From an uncultured Faecalibacterium sp. (GTDB taxonomy: Bacteria; Bacillota; Clostridia; Oscillospirales; Ruminococcaceae), in assembly GCA_944386015.1 (NCBI GenBank), contig CALWZK010000018.1, forward strand, positions 1-37,442: 37,442 bases of DNA, read 5' to 3'. The position numbers were made by a program, and so were the translations under genes. Shown here piece after piece: positions 8,278 through 16,304 of the stretch. Position 1 is the first letter of the stretch. Each line of letters starts with the position of its first letter. The notes beneath the pieces were generated by a model. It ran no database searches. It worked only from the letters and a program-made list of their open reading frames with translations, and had not been told where the DNA came from.

Positions 8278-8330
8278 CCTGGCGGATGAGAGGCTTGCAA
8301 CCGCTCTCATCCGCCAGGTTTTTTTGTTTT
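8278..8330 (+). terminator. Strong terminator of the large RNA
   Basis: A 15-bp perfect stem (8278-8292 with 8304-8318), 11-nt loop, then TTTTTTTTTG TTTT. It separates the RNA from the metG promoter. Confidence 0.93.
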
Positions 8331-8394
8331 GTTTTCCATACTTCCCTCCCCTGCCGGCCGGAGGGAAAAATTGCAGGCCTGGGGGAACTTCCTG

Positions 8395-8423
8395 TTGACA
8401 AACGGCGGCGCTTCTCCTATAAT
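8395..8423 (+). promoter_or_regulatory. Consensus sigma-A promoter of the metG operon
   Basis: A perfect TTGACA (8395-8400), 17-bp spacer, and perfect TATAAT (8418-8423). Such a strong promoter suits control by attenuation in the T-box that follows. Confidence 0.92.
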
Positions 8424-8431
8424 AACTACGA

Positions 8432-8737
8432 TATACAATCGGCTGTGAAGAGAAGAGTAAGCGCTTTGTGATCCTTCCAGAGAGCCCGCGGCGGTGAAAC
8501 CGGGCAGGCATCGGGGCGCTGAACATGGTCTCGGAGCCGCACAGGCGAAGCGGGTGTGATCCCCCCTGAGTCTGCGCCGGGTGCGCCCGTTACAGCGTCC
8601 GGCTGTGCCCGGCTTTGCCGGGACGCAGCATCGAGGCCGTGCCCCGCAAGGGACCGGCGAACCAAGGTGGTACCACGGAAGTATTCAGCTCCCGTCCTTG
8701 CAGGGCATGGGCCTTTGCAGGGACGGGAGCTTTTTGC
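8432..8737 (+). promoter_or_regulatory. Methionine T-box riboswitch
   Basis: A tRNA-sensing leader that terminates transcription when tRNA-Met is charged. Stem I carries the AG-bulge segment AGAGAGC (8480-8486). The specifier loop is GAACATGG, with specifier AUG at 8525-8527 and AGTA opposite. The T-box proper, AAGGTGGTACCACGG, is at 8664-8678. Its UGGU would pair with a tRNA end ACCA, the A73 discriminator of tRNA-Met. The terminator stem is AGCTCCCGTCC (8687-8697) with GGACGGGAGCT (8721-8731), then TTTTG. It controls metG and probably the genes behind it. Confidence 0.96.
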
Positions 8738-8820
8738 TTCCTCTTTTGCAATGCTACAGGCCTTTCCGCCGGGCTGCGGCCGGGCGGAGGGACCTCAACG
8801 GAAAAGGGAGAATACAAATC

Positions 8821-10815
8821 ATGTCTGAACAGAAAAAGTTCTACATCACCACCCCCATCTACTACCCCAGCGACAAGCTGCACATCGGCCACAGCTACAC
8901 CACCGTGGCCTGTGACGCGCTGGCCCGCTTCAAGCGCAAGCAGGGGTACGACGTGATGTTCCTGACCGGCACCGACGAGCACGGCCAGAAGATCGAGGAC
9001 AAGGCCGCGGCCGCCGGGGTGCAGCCCAAGGAATATGTGGACCGCATCGTGGCCACCGTCAAGGACCTGTGGAAGCTGCTGGACGTCAGCTACGACCGCT
9101 TCATCCGCACCACCGACGACTACCACATCCAGTCCTGCCAGAAGATCTTCACCCAGCTGTACGAGCAGGGCGACATCTATAAGGGCGAGTATGTGGGCCA
9201 CTACTGCAAGCCCTGCGAGAGCTTCTGGACCGACAGCCAGCTGGTGGACGGCAAGTGCCCCGACTGCGGCCGCGAGGTCTACGATGCCCACGAGGAGGCC
9301 TACTTCTTCCGCACCGGCAAGTACGCCGACCGCCTGCTCAAGCTCTACGAGGAGAACCCCCAGTTCATCCAGCCCGAGAGCCGCAAGAACGAGATGATCG
9401 CCTTCATCAAACAGGGCCTGCAGGACACCTGCGTCTCCCGTACCTCGGTCAAGTGGGGCATCCCCGTTCCCTTCGATCCCAAGCACACCATGTACGTCTG
9501 GGTGGACGCCCTGAGCAACTATATCTCGGCCCTGGGCTACGGCAACGAGAAGTACCACGACTATGACAAGTTCTGGCCCGCCGACCTGCACATGGTGGGC
9601 AAAGAGATCCTGCGGTTCCACACCATCCTGTGGCCCGCCATGCTGATGGCTCTGGATCTGCCCCTGCCCAAGCGGGTATTCGGCCACGGCTGGCTGCTGA
9701 TGAACGGCGGCAAAATGTCCAAGTCGGTGGGCAACGTGGTGGACCCTGTGATCCTCTGCGACCGCTACGGCGTGGACGCCATCCGCTACTTCCTGCTGCG
9801 TGAGATCCCCTTCGGCAACGACGGCATGTTCACCAACGAGGCCCTGATCAACCGGATCAACAGCGATCTGGCCAACGACCTGGGCAACCTGCTGAGCCGC
9901 ACCGTCGCCATGTGCGAAAAGTACTTCGGCGGCACGGTGTCCAAGACCGCCGGCTCTGAGGCCATTGACGCCGAGCTGGAAGAGATGATCAGCGCCCTGC
10001 CCGCCAAGGTGGCTGAGGACATGGACAACCTGACCATCCCCCAGGCTCTGACCGAGATCTTCGCTGTGGTGCAGCGGGCCAACAAGTATATCGACGAGAC
10101 TGCACCCTGGGCCCTGGCCAAGGACCCCGCCAACCAGGACCGTCTGGCCTGCGTGCTGTACCATCTGTGCGAGGCCCTGCGGGTCTGCGCCATCCTGCTG
10201 AATGCTTATCTGCCCTCCACTGCGCCCAAAATGATGGAGCAGCTGGGCCTGTCTGCTGACAGCCTCAAGCTGGATCTGGCCGCCTATGGCCTCCAGGAGA
10301 GCTACACCGTCCACAAGGGCGAGCCCCTGTTCCCCCGCATTGACGTGGCCAAGGAGATCGCTCACCTGAAGGCAGAGGACGAGAAGCGCAAGGCCGCCGC
10401 CGAGGCCGCCAAGAAGGCCAAAGAGGCCCAGGAAGCTGCTGCCAAGGCAGCTGAGCAGCCCGCCGCCGAGCTGGAGCACGAGGCCGAGATCAGCTTCGAC
10501 GACTTCTGCAAGATCGAGATGCGGGTGGCCGAGGTTCGTGCCTGCGAGACCCTGAAGGAAAGCAAGAAGCTGCTCCACCTCACCGTCTTTGACGGCGAGC
10601 GGGAGCGCTGCATCCTGTCGGGCATTGCCAAGTGGTACAGCCCCGAGGATCTGATCGGCAAGAAGGTGGGCATTGTGGCCAACCTGGCACCCCGGCCCAT
10701 GATGAAGGGCAAATATGTCAGCGAGGGCATGATCGTGGCCTCTGACACCGCCGACGGCGGCTGCGCCATCGCCTTCTATCCCGACGATGTGCCCGCCGGC
10801 AGCCGGATCCACTAA
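8821..10815 (+). CDS. metG: Methionine--tRNA ligase
   Basis: A 664-aa class I synthetase. HIGH is at residues 21-24, KMSKS at 298-302, and a zinc knuckle of two CxxC pairs at C129/C132 and C146/C149. After the anticodon domain comes a charged, Ala/Lys/Glu-rich linker (about 515-555), then the C-terminal Trbp111-type tRNA-binding domain (about 558-664, starting SFDDFCKIEMRVAEVRA). The ATG at 8821 follows AAAAGGGAG. Expression is controlled by the Met T-box upstream. The EamA transporter gene starts 14 bp after the stop. Confidence 0.98.
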   Translation: MSEQKKFYITTPIYYPSDKLHIGHSYTTVACDALARFKRKQGYDVMFLTGTDEHGQKIEDKAAAAGVQPKEYVDRIVATVKDLWKLLDVSYDRFIRTTDDYHIQSCQKIFTQLYEQGDIYKGEYVGHYCKPCESFWTDSQLVDGKCPDCGREVYDAHEEAYFFRTGKYADRLLKLYEENPQFIQPESRKNEMIAFIKQGLQDTCVSRTSVKWGIPVPFDPKHTMYVWVDALSNYISALGYGNEKYHDYDKFWPADLHMVGKEILRFHTILWPAMLMALDLPLPKRVFGHGWLLMNGGKMSKSVGNVVDPVILCDRYGVDAIRYFLLREIPFGNDGMFTNEALINRINSDLANDLGNLLSRTVAMCEKYFGGTVSKTAGSEAIDAELEEMISALPAKVAEDMDNLTIPQALTEIFAVVQRANKYIDETAPWALAKDPANQDRLACVLYHLCEALRVCAILLNAYLPSTAPKMMEQLGLSADSLKLDLAAYGLQESYTVHKGEPLFPRIDVAKEIAHLKAEDEKRKAAAEAAKKAKEAQEAAAKAAEQPAAELEHEAEISFDDFCKIEMRVAEVRACETLKESKKLLHLTVFDGERERCILSGIAKWYSPEDLIGKKVGIVANLAPRPMMKGKYVSEGMIVASDTADGGCAIAFYPDDVPAGSRIH

Positions 10816-10829
10816 AAGGAGGAGCTGTT

Positions 10830-11783
10830 TTGCCCTCTGACAATACCCCTCGCAGCGCCAAGCTGGACGCCCTGTTTGGGGCGCCGGTGTTTGCGGTGCT
10901 CTTTGCCATCCTCTGCAACTGCTTTTGGGGGTCGGCTTTCCCCTTCATCAAGATGGGGTACCGCCTCTTTGCCATTGACGCCGCCGACACCGCCTCCATC
11001 CTCTGTTTTGCAGGGGTGCGGTTCATGCTGGGGAGCCTGCTGGTCCTGCTGGCCGGGGCGGTGCTGGAAGGCCATCTGCCTTCCCTGCCCCGGGGCAAAG
11101 TGCTGGCAGAGTGCTGCGCCCTGGGCCTGTGGCAGACCACCATCCAGTATGCCTTCTACTACGCAGCTGTTGCCCTGCTGACCGGCGCCTTCGGCGGCAT
11201 CCTGAACAGCACCCAGAGCTTCCTGGGGGTGATTCTGGCCCACTTCCTCTACCGGACCGACCGGATGACCCCCGCCAAAGCGATAGGCTGTGTGGTGGGC
11301 TTTGCCGGCGTGCTGGTGGCCACCATCGGCAACCACGGCGGCGGCAGCGGCTGGGGCATCCTGTATATGATGACCGCCACCGTGATCTTCACCATCTCGG
11401 GCCCCTGGAACAAATCCATCACCCGCAAGGCTGACAGCTTCGCGGTCTGCGTTTTGAACCTGGGGGTGGGCGGCCTGGCCCTGCTGGTGCTGGGCCTGCT
11501 GCTGGGAGGCTCTCTGGCACCCCAGAGCCCCCTGGGCATCCCGGTGCTGCTGTATCTGGCCTTGGTTTCGGGGGCCGGGTACGTCCTCTGGGCTCTGCTG
11601 ATGAAAAACAACCCCGTCAGCCGGATCAGTGTCTTCGGGCTGGTCAACCTGGTGGTCAACGTGCTGCTGTCTGCGCTCCTGAACGGGGAGCCCCTCTGGG
11701 AGTGGCAGTACCTGGCGGCCTTGGTACTGGTCTGCACCGGCATCTGGCTGGTCAACCGCCGCGGAAAGGAGGCCCGGACATGA
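10830..11783 (+). CDS. EamA/DMT family transporter
   Basis: A 317-aa protein with about ten hydrophobic segments in two halves, the drug/metabolite transporter (EamA) pattern. Visible pieces are NCFWGSAFPFIKMG in the first helix region, GFAGVLVATIG at the end of the first half, and NLVVNVLLSALLNGEPL in the second. The start is TTG at 10830, correctly spaced after AAAGGAGGAG. The substrate cannot be told from sequence. Lying behind the Met T-box and metG, it may export or import an amino acid or related compound, but that is inference. It shares a 4-bp ATGA overlap with the TatD gene. Confidence 0.88.
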   Translation: MPSDNTPRSAKLDALFGAPVFAVLFAILCNCFWGSAFPFIKMGYRLFAIDAADTASILCFAGVRFMLGSLLVLLAGAVLEGHLPSLPRGKVLAECCALGLWQTTIQYAFYYAAVALLTGAFGGILNSTQSFLGVILAHFLYRTDRMTPAKAIGCVVGFAGVLVATIGNHGGGSGWGILYMMTATVIFTISGPWNKSITRKADSFAVCVLNLGVGGLALLVLGLLLGGSLAPQSPLGIPVLLYLALVSGAGYVLWALLMKNNPVSRISVFGLVNLVVNVLLSALLNGEPLWEWQYLAALVLVCTGIWLVNRRGKEART

Positions 11784-12613
11784 GCATTTACCCTTCTGCC
11801 GGACCCATCTTTGACACCCACGCCCACTACTCTTCCGGCGCATTCAACGCCGACCGGTACCAGGTGCTGGAGGGTCTGCCCGCCAAGGGCGTGGTGGGGA
11901 TCTGCGAACAGGCCACCCACTCGGGGGACGCCCCCCGCTGCCTGGAGCTGGCCCACCGCTATCCCTGGGTGTGGGCCGCCGTGGGCATCCACCCCGAAAG
12001 CCTGCTGCCCGCTGACAAGTGCGGCGACCAGGAACCCGCCCCCACCGTCTCGGTGTACGGTGGAGACTGGGCCGCCGAGATGCGGGCGCTGGAGCCCTAT
12101 TACGACGACCCCAAAGTGGTGGCCGTGGGGGAATGCGGGCTGGATTACCACTGGCCCATCCCCAAGGACGCCCAGCTGGCCCTGTTTGAGGCCGAGATCC
12201 GGCTGGCCCTGGAACTGGACAAACCCATCGTGGTCCACGACCGGGAGGCCCACGCCGATGTCTATGCCCTGCTGAAAAAATACCAACCCAAAGGCATCCT
12301 CCACTGCTATTCCGGCAGCGCCGAGGACGCCGTCTGGCTGTCCAGACAGGGCATCCTGATCGGCTTTGGCGGGGCGTCCACCTTCCGGGGGGCCAAGCGG
12401 GCCGGCAAGGCCATCGACGCGCTGCCCCTGGAATCCATCCTGCTGGAAACCGACTGCCCCTATATGGCCCCCGAACCGGTCCGGGGCACCCGGTGCGACA
12501 GTTCCCTCATCGCCTATGTGGGGGCCAACATCGCCCAGCGCAAGGGGGTCACGCCCGAGGAGGTCTTTGCCCAGACCGCCCAAAATGCACGCCGGGTCTT
12601 TGGCCTGGATTGA
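11780..12613 (+). CDS. TatD family metal-dependent hydrolase
   Basis: A 277-aa TIM-barrel metallo-hydrolase. Metal-binding motifs are the N-terminal FDTHAH (about 12-17), GECGLDYH in the middle, and VVHDREAH, LHCYSG and ETDCPYMAPEP near the end. TatD proteins are 3'-5' DNA/RNA exonucleases or D-aminoacyl-related hydrolases. The exact role of this one is open. The metG-tatD order is common in Firmicutes (metS-yabD in Bacillus). Its ATG overlaps the stop of the transporter gene (ATGA). Confidence 0.93.
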   Translation: MSIYPSAGPIFDTHAHYSSGAFNADRYQVLEGLPAKGVVGICEQATHSGDAPRCLELAHRYPWVWAAVGIHPESLLPADKCGDQEPAPTVSVYGGDWAAEMRALEPYYDDPKVVAVGECGLDYHWPIPKDAQLALFEAEIRLALELDKPIVVHDREAHADVYALLKKYQPKGILHCYSGSAEDAVWLSRQGILIGFGGASTFRGAKRAGKAIDALPLESILLETDCPYMAPEPVRGTRCDSSLIAYVGANIAQRKGVTPEEVFAQTAQNARRVFGLD

Positions 12614-12674
12614 ACTCACTGTCCTGCAGCCGGCTTTCCGGCTGCTGATGAATAGAAACAAAGGAGAATCTCTT

Positions 12675-12908
12675 ATGAAAGCTCGTATTCCGCAGCATCG
12701 CGAATTCATCATCAACTTCCCCGACACCGTCGATCAGGCCAAGGCCAGCGAGGGCTGGAACAAGCTGACCCAGATCGTCGAGGACTACAAGAAGGCCCAC
12801 AACGGCGCTTCGGTCTACGCCCCCACCTTCATCGAGGACTGTGAGCCTGCCGTCAAGAAGCTCCAGGAGGAGTACGGCTTCGAGTACACCATCGAGTACG
12901 TGAAGTAA
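12675..12908 (+). CDS. Small conserved-type hypothetical protein (77 aa)
   Basis: A 77-aa, soluble, mixed-charge protein opening MKARIPQHREFIINFPDT and ending EYGFEYTIEYVK. It has no signal peptide, membrane segment or recognisable motif. It is a real gene by its strong AAGGAG Shine-Dalgarno 8 nt before the ATG, codon use like its neighbours, and a strong terminator 14 bp after the stop. A GCAGCCGG/CCGGCTGC hairpin (12626-12645) sits between tatD and this gene and could tune its expression within the operon. I do not recognise the family. Confidence 0.85.
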   Translation: MKARIPQHREFIINFPDTVDQAKASEGWNKLTQIVEDYKKAHNGASVYAPTFIEDCEPAVKKLQEEYGFEYTIEYVK

Positions 12909-12921
12909 TCCCGGCAAAACA

Positions 12922-12974
12922 AATACCCCGGCGGACCAGGCGCTTGCTGCTTTGGTCCACCGGGGTATTTTTCT
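12922..12974. terminator. Bidirectional terminator between convergent operons
   Basis: A long inverted repeat, AATACCCCGGCGGACCA against TGGTCCACCGGGGTATT, followed by TTTTCT on the plus strand and by TTTGTTTT on the minus strand. It ends the metG operon and probably also the ABC operon from the right. Confidence 0.88.
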
Positions 12975-13006
12975 GTGTGTATGCCCGTGCCGTCCGGGCC
13001 GGGCTT

Positions 13007-13828
13007 TTATGCTCCTTCCACTTTGCTGAGCAGGATGCGGTCGTTGTCCAGCTCCTCGCCGGCGCGCTGGCGGAAGCGTTCCAGCAGATCGTCCACCGTC
13101 ATCTTGCTGCGCTCCTCGCCCTGGACGTCAAAGACGATGCGGCCGCCGTTCATCATCAGGGTGCGGTTGCCCAGGTCCAGCGCCTGGCGCATATTGTGGG
13201 TGACCATCAGGCAGGTGATGCCCTGCTCGGCCACGATGCTCTTGGTCAGCTCCAGCACCTTGTCGGCGGTGGCCGGGTCCAGGGCGGCGGTGTGCTCGTC
13301 CAGCAGCAGCAGCTTGGGGGTGACCAGGGTGGCCATCAGCAGGGTCAGCGCCTGGCGCTGGCCGCCCGACAGCAGCCCCACCGGCTGCTTCATCCGGTCC
13401 TCGAGGCCCATGCCCAGCAGGGCCAGACGCTCCCGGAACAGCTCTTTGTCCTTGCGGGAAATGCGGGAGAAATACGCCCGCTGGGCCGTGCCCGCCCGCA
13501 GGTAGGCCAGGGCCAGATTTTCCTCAATGGTCATGTTGGGGGCGGTGCCCTTGAGGGGGTCCTGGAACAGGTGGCCGATCACCTTGCTGCGCTTGAACTC
13601 GGGGGTAAAGGTGATGTCCTCCCCGCCCAGGATGATGCAGCCCTCGTCGGCGATGAACCCGCCGGTGATGGCGTTGAACAGAGTGGACTTGCCCGCGCCG
13701 TTGGAGCCCACGATGGTGGCGAAATCGCCCTTTTCCAGCGCCAGGTCGACGCCGTCCAGCGCCACTTTCTCGTTGACGGTGCCCGGATTGAACGTTTTGC
13801 GGACACCCTTCATTTCCAGCATCAGCAT
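13007..13828 (-). CDS. ABC transporter ATP-binding protein, tryptophan-type importer
   Basis: A 273-aa ATPase. Walker A is GSNGAGKST (41-49), the Q-loop LFQDPLKG (about 88-95), signature LSGGQ (153-157), Walker B LLLLDE (173-178) with HTAALDP after it, and the H-loop THN. It resembles COG1101-type ATPases (TrpZ-like) that pair with TrpX/TrpY-type substrate-binding and permease proteins. The ATG at 13828 follows GGAGG and overlaps the permease stop (ATGA). The operon sits behind a tryptophan T-box, so tryptophan or a related aromatic is the likely substrate (inference). Confidence 0.92.
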   Translation of the reverse strand: MLMLEMKGVRKTFNPGTVNEKVALDGVDLALEKGDFATIVGSNGAGKSTLFNAITGGFIADEGCIILGGEDITFTPEFKRSKVIGHLFQDPLKGTAPNMTIEENLALAYLRAGTAQRAYFSRISRKDKELFRERLALLGMGLEDRMKQPVGLLSGGQRQALTLLMATLVTPKLLLLDEHTAALDPATADKVLELTKSIVAEQGITCLMVTHNMRQALDLGNRTLMMNGGRIVFDVQGEERSKMTVDDLLERFRQRAGEELDNDRILLSKVEGA

Positions 13829-14778
13829 CAGACAGCCTCCTTTTTGCCGTGGGTCTTGGCGTGGCGGAGGCGGGCCTCCTGCTTGCGCTTTTCAAAGGCG
13901 ATCTTCTGGCGGATGGCGGGCATCGAGATGGCCACCGCCACGATCAGGGCCGAGACCAGCTTCATGGCCGCGGCGGGGACGTTGAACCGCAGGGCCACCG
14001 CCACGATGAAGCGGTACAGGCAGCTGCCAAAGACCACGCCGCCCACCCGCAGCACCATCGAGCGCTTGCCCAGCAGGGTCTCGCCGATGATGAGGGAGGC
14101 CAGGGCGATGGTCACCATGCCGGTGCCCACGTTGATGTCGCAGCTCTTCTGGTACTGGGCCAGCAGGGCGCCCGACAGGGCGGTCAGGCTGCCCGAGATG
14201 CACAGGCCCACCATGATGGTGTAGGCGGGGTCAATGCTGGACGCGCGGACCATGGCGGCGTTGTCGCCGGTGGCACGGATGGACAGGCCCAGCCGGGTGC
14301 CCAGGAACCAGACCATCAGAGCCCCTGCGATGGCGATGACCACCACCGCCAGGATCAGCTGGTACCAGCTGCCGGCAAAGGCCAGCAGGTTTTTGCCCAG
14401 GGAGAAGACCGTGTCCACCTTCACCAGACTCATGTTGGAGGAGAACCCCATCACGGCCAGGTTGATGGTGTACAGGCCGGTGTTGACGATGATGCCGGCC
14501 ATAATGCTCTCGACCCCCAGCCTGGTTTGCAGGAAGGCTGTGATGAAGCCCGACAGAATCCCCGCCGCCATGGCGGCAAAGAGGGCCAGAACCGGGTGGC
14601 CTGTGACCGCCACCTGGCAGCAGACGGCACATCCCAGGGTGAAACAGCCATCGGTGGACAGATCCGCAATGTTCAGGATCGAATAGCTCAGGAACAGCGC
14701 CAGGGCCACCAGGCCGTAAATACAGCCCAGTTCCAGCGCTGACTGGAGAACATTCAAGGAAAAAATACTAGCCAGCAT
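13828..14778 (-). CDS. ABC transporter permease, tryptophan-type importer
   Basis: A 316-aa membrane protein with about eight hydrophobic segments, including ALELGCIYGLVALALFLSY near the N-terminus and GLCISGSLTALSGALLAQYQ in the second half, typical of the BPD_transp_2/COG4120 family (TrpY-like). The C-terminus is basic and cytoplasmic. The ATG at 14778 lies 6 nt after GGAG. A TTG at 14790 in frame is too close to its own purine tract. It lies between the binding protein and the ATPase and shares a 4-bp overlap with the latter. Confidence 0.92.
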   Translation of the reverse strand: MLASIFSLNVLQSALELGCIYGLVALALFLSYSILNIADLSTDGCFTLGCAVCCQVAVTGHPVLALFAAMAAGILSGFITAFLQTRLGVESIMAGIIVNTGLYTINLAVMGFSSNMSLVKVDTVFSLGKNLLAFAGSWYQLILAVVVIAIAGALMVWFLGTRLGLSIRATGDNAAMVRASSIDPAYTIMVGLCISGSLTALSGALLAQYQKSCDINVGTGMVTIALASLIIGETLLGKRSMVLRVGGVVFGSCLYRFIVAVALRFNVPAAAMKLVSALIVAVAISMPAIRQKIAFEKRKQEARLRHAKTHGKKEAV

Positions 14779-14825
14779 AGACAACTCCAAACTCCCTCAA
14801 TCAATTTCCCGGCGGCAGACCGGAC

Positions 14826-15905
14826 TCATTCAAACTCTTCTGCGGTGGTGATTTCCTTCACGCTGGTGCAGTAGGGCTCAAAGGCGGCCTTCACCTTCTC
14901 CAGATCCAGCCCCAGGGCGGCGCAGGTCTCGGTGTTGATGGTGGCGGTGCCGTTGTCAAAGGTGCGATAGGGCATATCCGAGATGCTGGTGCCGTCGCAC
15001 AGCAGCTCCACCACCATGTCGGCGGTGGCCTCGCCCAGCTGGATGTAATCCACGCCGTAGCCCATGAAGGCACCGTTCAAGGCAAAGCTGTCGGCGCCGG
15101 TGTAGTGCTGGATGCCCGCCTCGATGAGGGTCTCATAGATGGCCAGCTCGGCGGTCATGATGGTGTTGTCGGTGGGGGTGAAGACCACCTTGACGCCGCT
15201 GGCCACCAGGGCCTCCACCGCCATCTGGACTTCGGCGGTGTTGGTGCCGTTCTTTTCGATGTAGGAAATGCCGTTGGCGTCGCAGAAGGCCTTGGCATCG
15301 GCGATGGCCTGGGTGGAGGAATCCTGGCCCAGGTCATACAGCAGGCCAATCTGGGTGATGCCGGGGTTGACCGCCACAATCAGGTTCATGATGGAATCGG
15401 TGTCCAGGGCATCGGAGGTGCCGGTGATGTTGTCCAACCCGTCAAAGCCGGCGCCCACAGGGTCGGTGACCGCCGAATAGATCACCGGGATATCGGTATC
15501 TTCCACCGCTGCCAGCATGGTGGAGGCGGTGGGGGTGGCCACAGCCACGATCACGTCCACATCGTCGGCCACCAGGTCGGCGCCAATCTGGTTCAGGTTG
15601 GACTGGTCGGCCTGGGCGTTGGAGTAGTAGTCCTGATAGTTGAAGGTGACACCCCGCTCGGCCCCCACCTCATCCAGCCGGGCCTCCACCGAGGCCACAA
15701 TCTGGTTCAGGGAAGCATCATCCACATAGTTGACGATGCCCACCTTGTAGACGGTGCCGGAAGCCGAGGCCGCAGAAGAACCGCCTGCAGCCGAGGACGC
15801 CCCGGAGGACGAGCTGCATCCGGTCAGCGCCAGCGCGGAGAGAGCAGCCGCAGAAGCGGCGGCCTGGAGGAAGCTGCGGCGGGAGATCATCTTGGTGTGT
15901 TTCAT
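14826..15905 (-). CDS. ABC transporter substrate-binding lipoprotein, tryptophan-type importer
   Basis: A 359-aa protein of the TrpX-like family (periplasmic-binding-like, pfam04392/COG2984). The N-terminus has a twin arginine in SRRSFLQ (R9-R10), an Ala-rich hydrophobic core, and a lipobox ALTGC with the lipidated cysteine at 30, followed by a Ser/Gly/Ala linker. The mature part begins YKVGIVNYVDDASLNQIV, as expected for this family. The ATG at 15905 follows AAAGGAG, and the frame upstream runs through the T-box terminator and is not coding. It is the first gene of the operon, 47 bp before the permease. Confidence 0.94.
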   Translation of the reverse strand: MKHTKMISRRSFLQAAASAAALSALALTGCSSSSGASSAAGGSSAASASGTVYKVGIVNYVDDASLNQIVASVEARLDEVGAERGVTFNYQDYYSNAQADQSNLNQIGADLVADDVDVIVAVATPTASTMLAAVEDTDIPVIYSAVTDPVGAGFDGLDNITGTSDALDTDSIMNLIVAVNPGITQIGLLYDLGQDSSTQAIADAKAFCDANGISYIEKNGTNTAEVQMAVEALVASGVKVVFTPTDNTIMTAELAIYETLIEAGIQHYTGADSFALNGAFMGYGVDYIQLGEATADMVVELLCDGTSISDMPYRTFDNGTATINTETCAALGLDLEKVKAAFEPYCTSVKEITTAEEFE

Positions 15906-15940
15906 GGTAAAAGCTCCTTTCGTGGGTGCGGAGCCAAAGC

Positions 15941-16262
15941 AAAAGGCCCGCTCCGCCTTTTCTGCGGAACGGGCCATACTAACAAAACGACCCGTCCCTG
16001 TGTTCTTCCACAAGGACAGGATCGACAAATACGATTCTGCGGTGCCACCTTGCTTGCTCTGCTGCGATGCAGAGCCTCCTCACGGGAAGCCAACACTTCC
16101 CTGCCCTGTAACGGGAGACACCCGTCCTAAGCTACTGGGATTTTCAACCCGTTCGCCCGGCCCTCGGCGACCCATAACGTCTGTCATGTTCCACCCGTTT
16201 CCATCCATCCGGGCTCTCTGCAGGAACACCATCCAGCGTCTCTTTCGCCTCATCGGTTTGAT
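15941..16262 (-). promoter_or_regulatory. Tryptophan T-box riboswitch of the ABC operon
   Basis: On the minus strand the T-box sequence AAGGTGGCACCGCAGA occupies 16051-16036. The terminator stem GGCCCGTTCCGC/GCGGAGCGGGCC is at 15975-15945, followed by TTTT. In stem I, GGCGA pairs with TCGCC below the specifier loop GTTATGGG, and TGTTCC pairs with GGAACA above it. Aligned to the Met leader in this window, the specifier is UGG (16174-16172). The UGGC of the T-box fits a tRNA ending GCCA, that is G73 of bacterial tRNA-Trp. AUG, one base earlier, is the alternative specifier but disagrees with both criteria. Confidence 0.9.
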
Positions 16263-16265
16263 TGC

Positions 16266-16293
16266 ATTATACACTTTACCATCATAAAGTCAA
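16266..16293 (-). promoter_or_regulatory. Sigma-A promoter of the T-box/ABC operon
   Basis: Minus strand TTGACT (16293-16288), 16-bp spacer, perfect TATAAT (16271-16266), directly before the T-box leader. It lies only a few bases after the merR stop, so read-through from merR is possible. Confidence 0.85.
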
Positions 16294-16304
16294 GATACAT
16301 TTTT

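Larger units (their letters stand above)
7190..8330 (+). ncRNA. Very large structured non-coding RNA, unassigned family (about 1.1 kb)
   Basis: No protein gene is credible here: frames are broken by stops, no Shine-Dalgarno/start pair leads into a sizeable frame, and base composition is clearly lower in GC than the flanking argS and metG. The segment has its own promoters and ends in a 15-bp perfect-stem terminator. Visible helices: 7213-7217/7224-7228 (inside CAGC/GCTG); 7295-7304/7418-7427 (10 bp over 113 nt); 7319-7324/7331-7336; 7598-7602/7608-7612; 8087-8090/8094-8097; 8108-8113/8118-8123; 8175-8179/8189-8193. A module of about 100 nt occurs twice (7444-7545 and 7940-8045). Size and style recall the OLE, GOLLD and ROOL classes, but I cannot match it to any of them. 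It is not tmRNA, RNase P RNA or a group II intron by visible motifs. Confidence 0.75.

Noticed and set aside
7190-8330. Reading the large RNA as tmRNA, RNase P RNA, cobalamin riboswitch or group II intron remnant.
   Set aside because: I see no tag-peptide frame, no RNase P core, no B12-box-like sequence and no domain V hairpin. The length also does not fit the first three.
12626-12645. GCAGCCGG/CCGGCTGC hairpin after the TatD gene as a terminator.
   Set aside because: No U-tract follows, and the next gene has a good ribosome site in the same direction, so it is more likely an intra-operon hairpin.
16168-16180. AUG as specifier of the second T-box (one base upstream of UGG).
   Set aside because: Loop geometry compared with the metG leader and the T-box base that pairs with the tRNA discriminator both favour UGG/tRNA-Trp.
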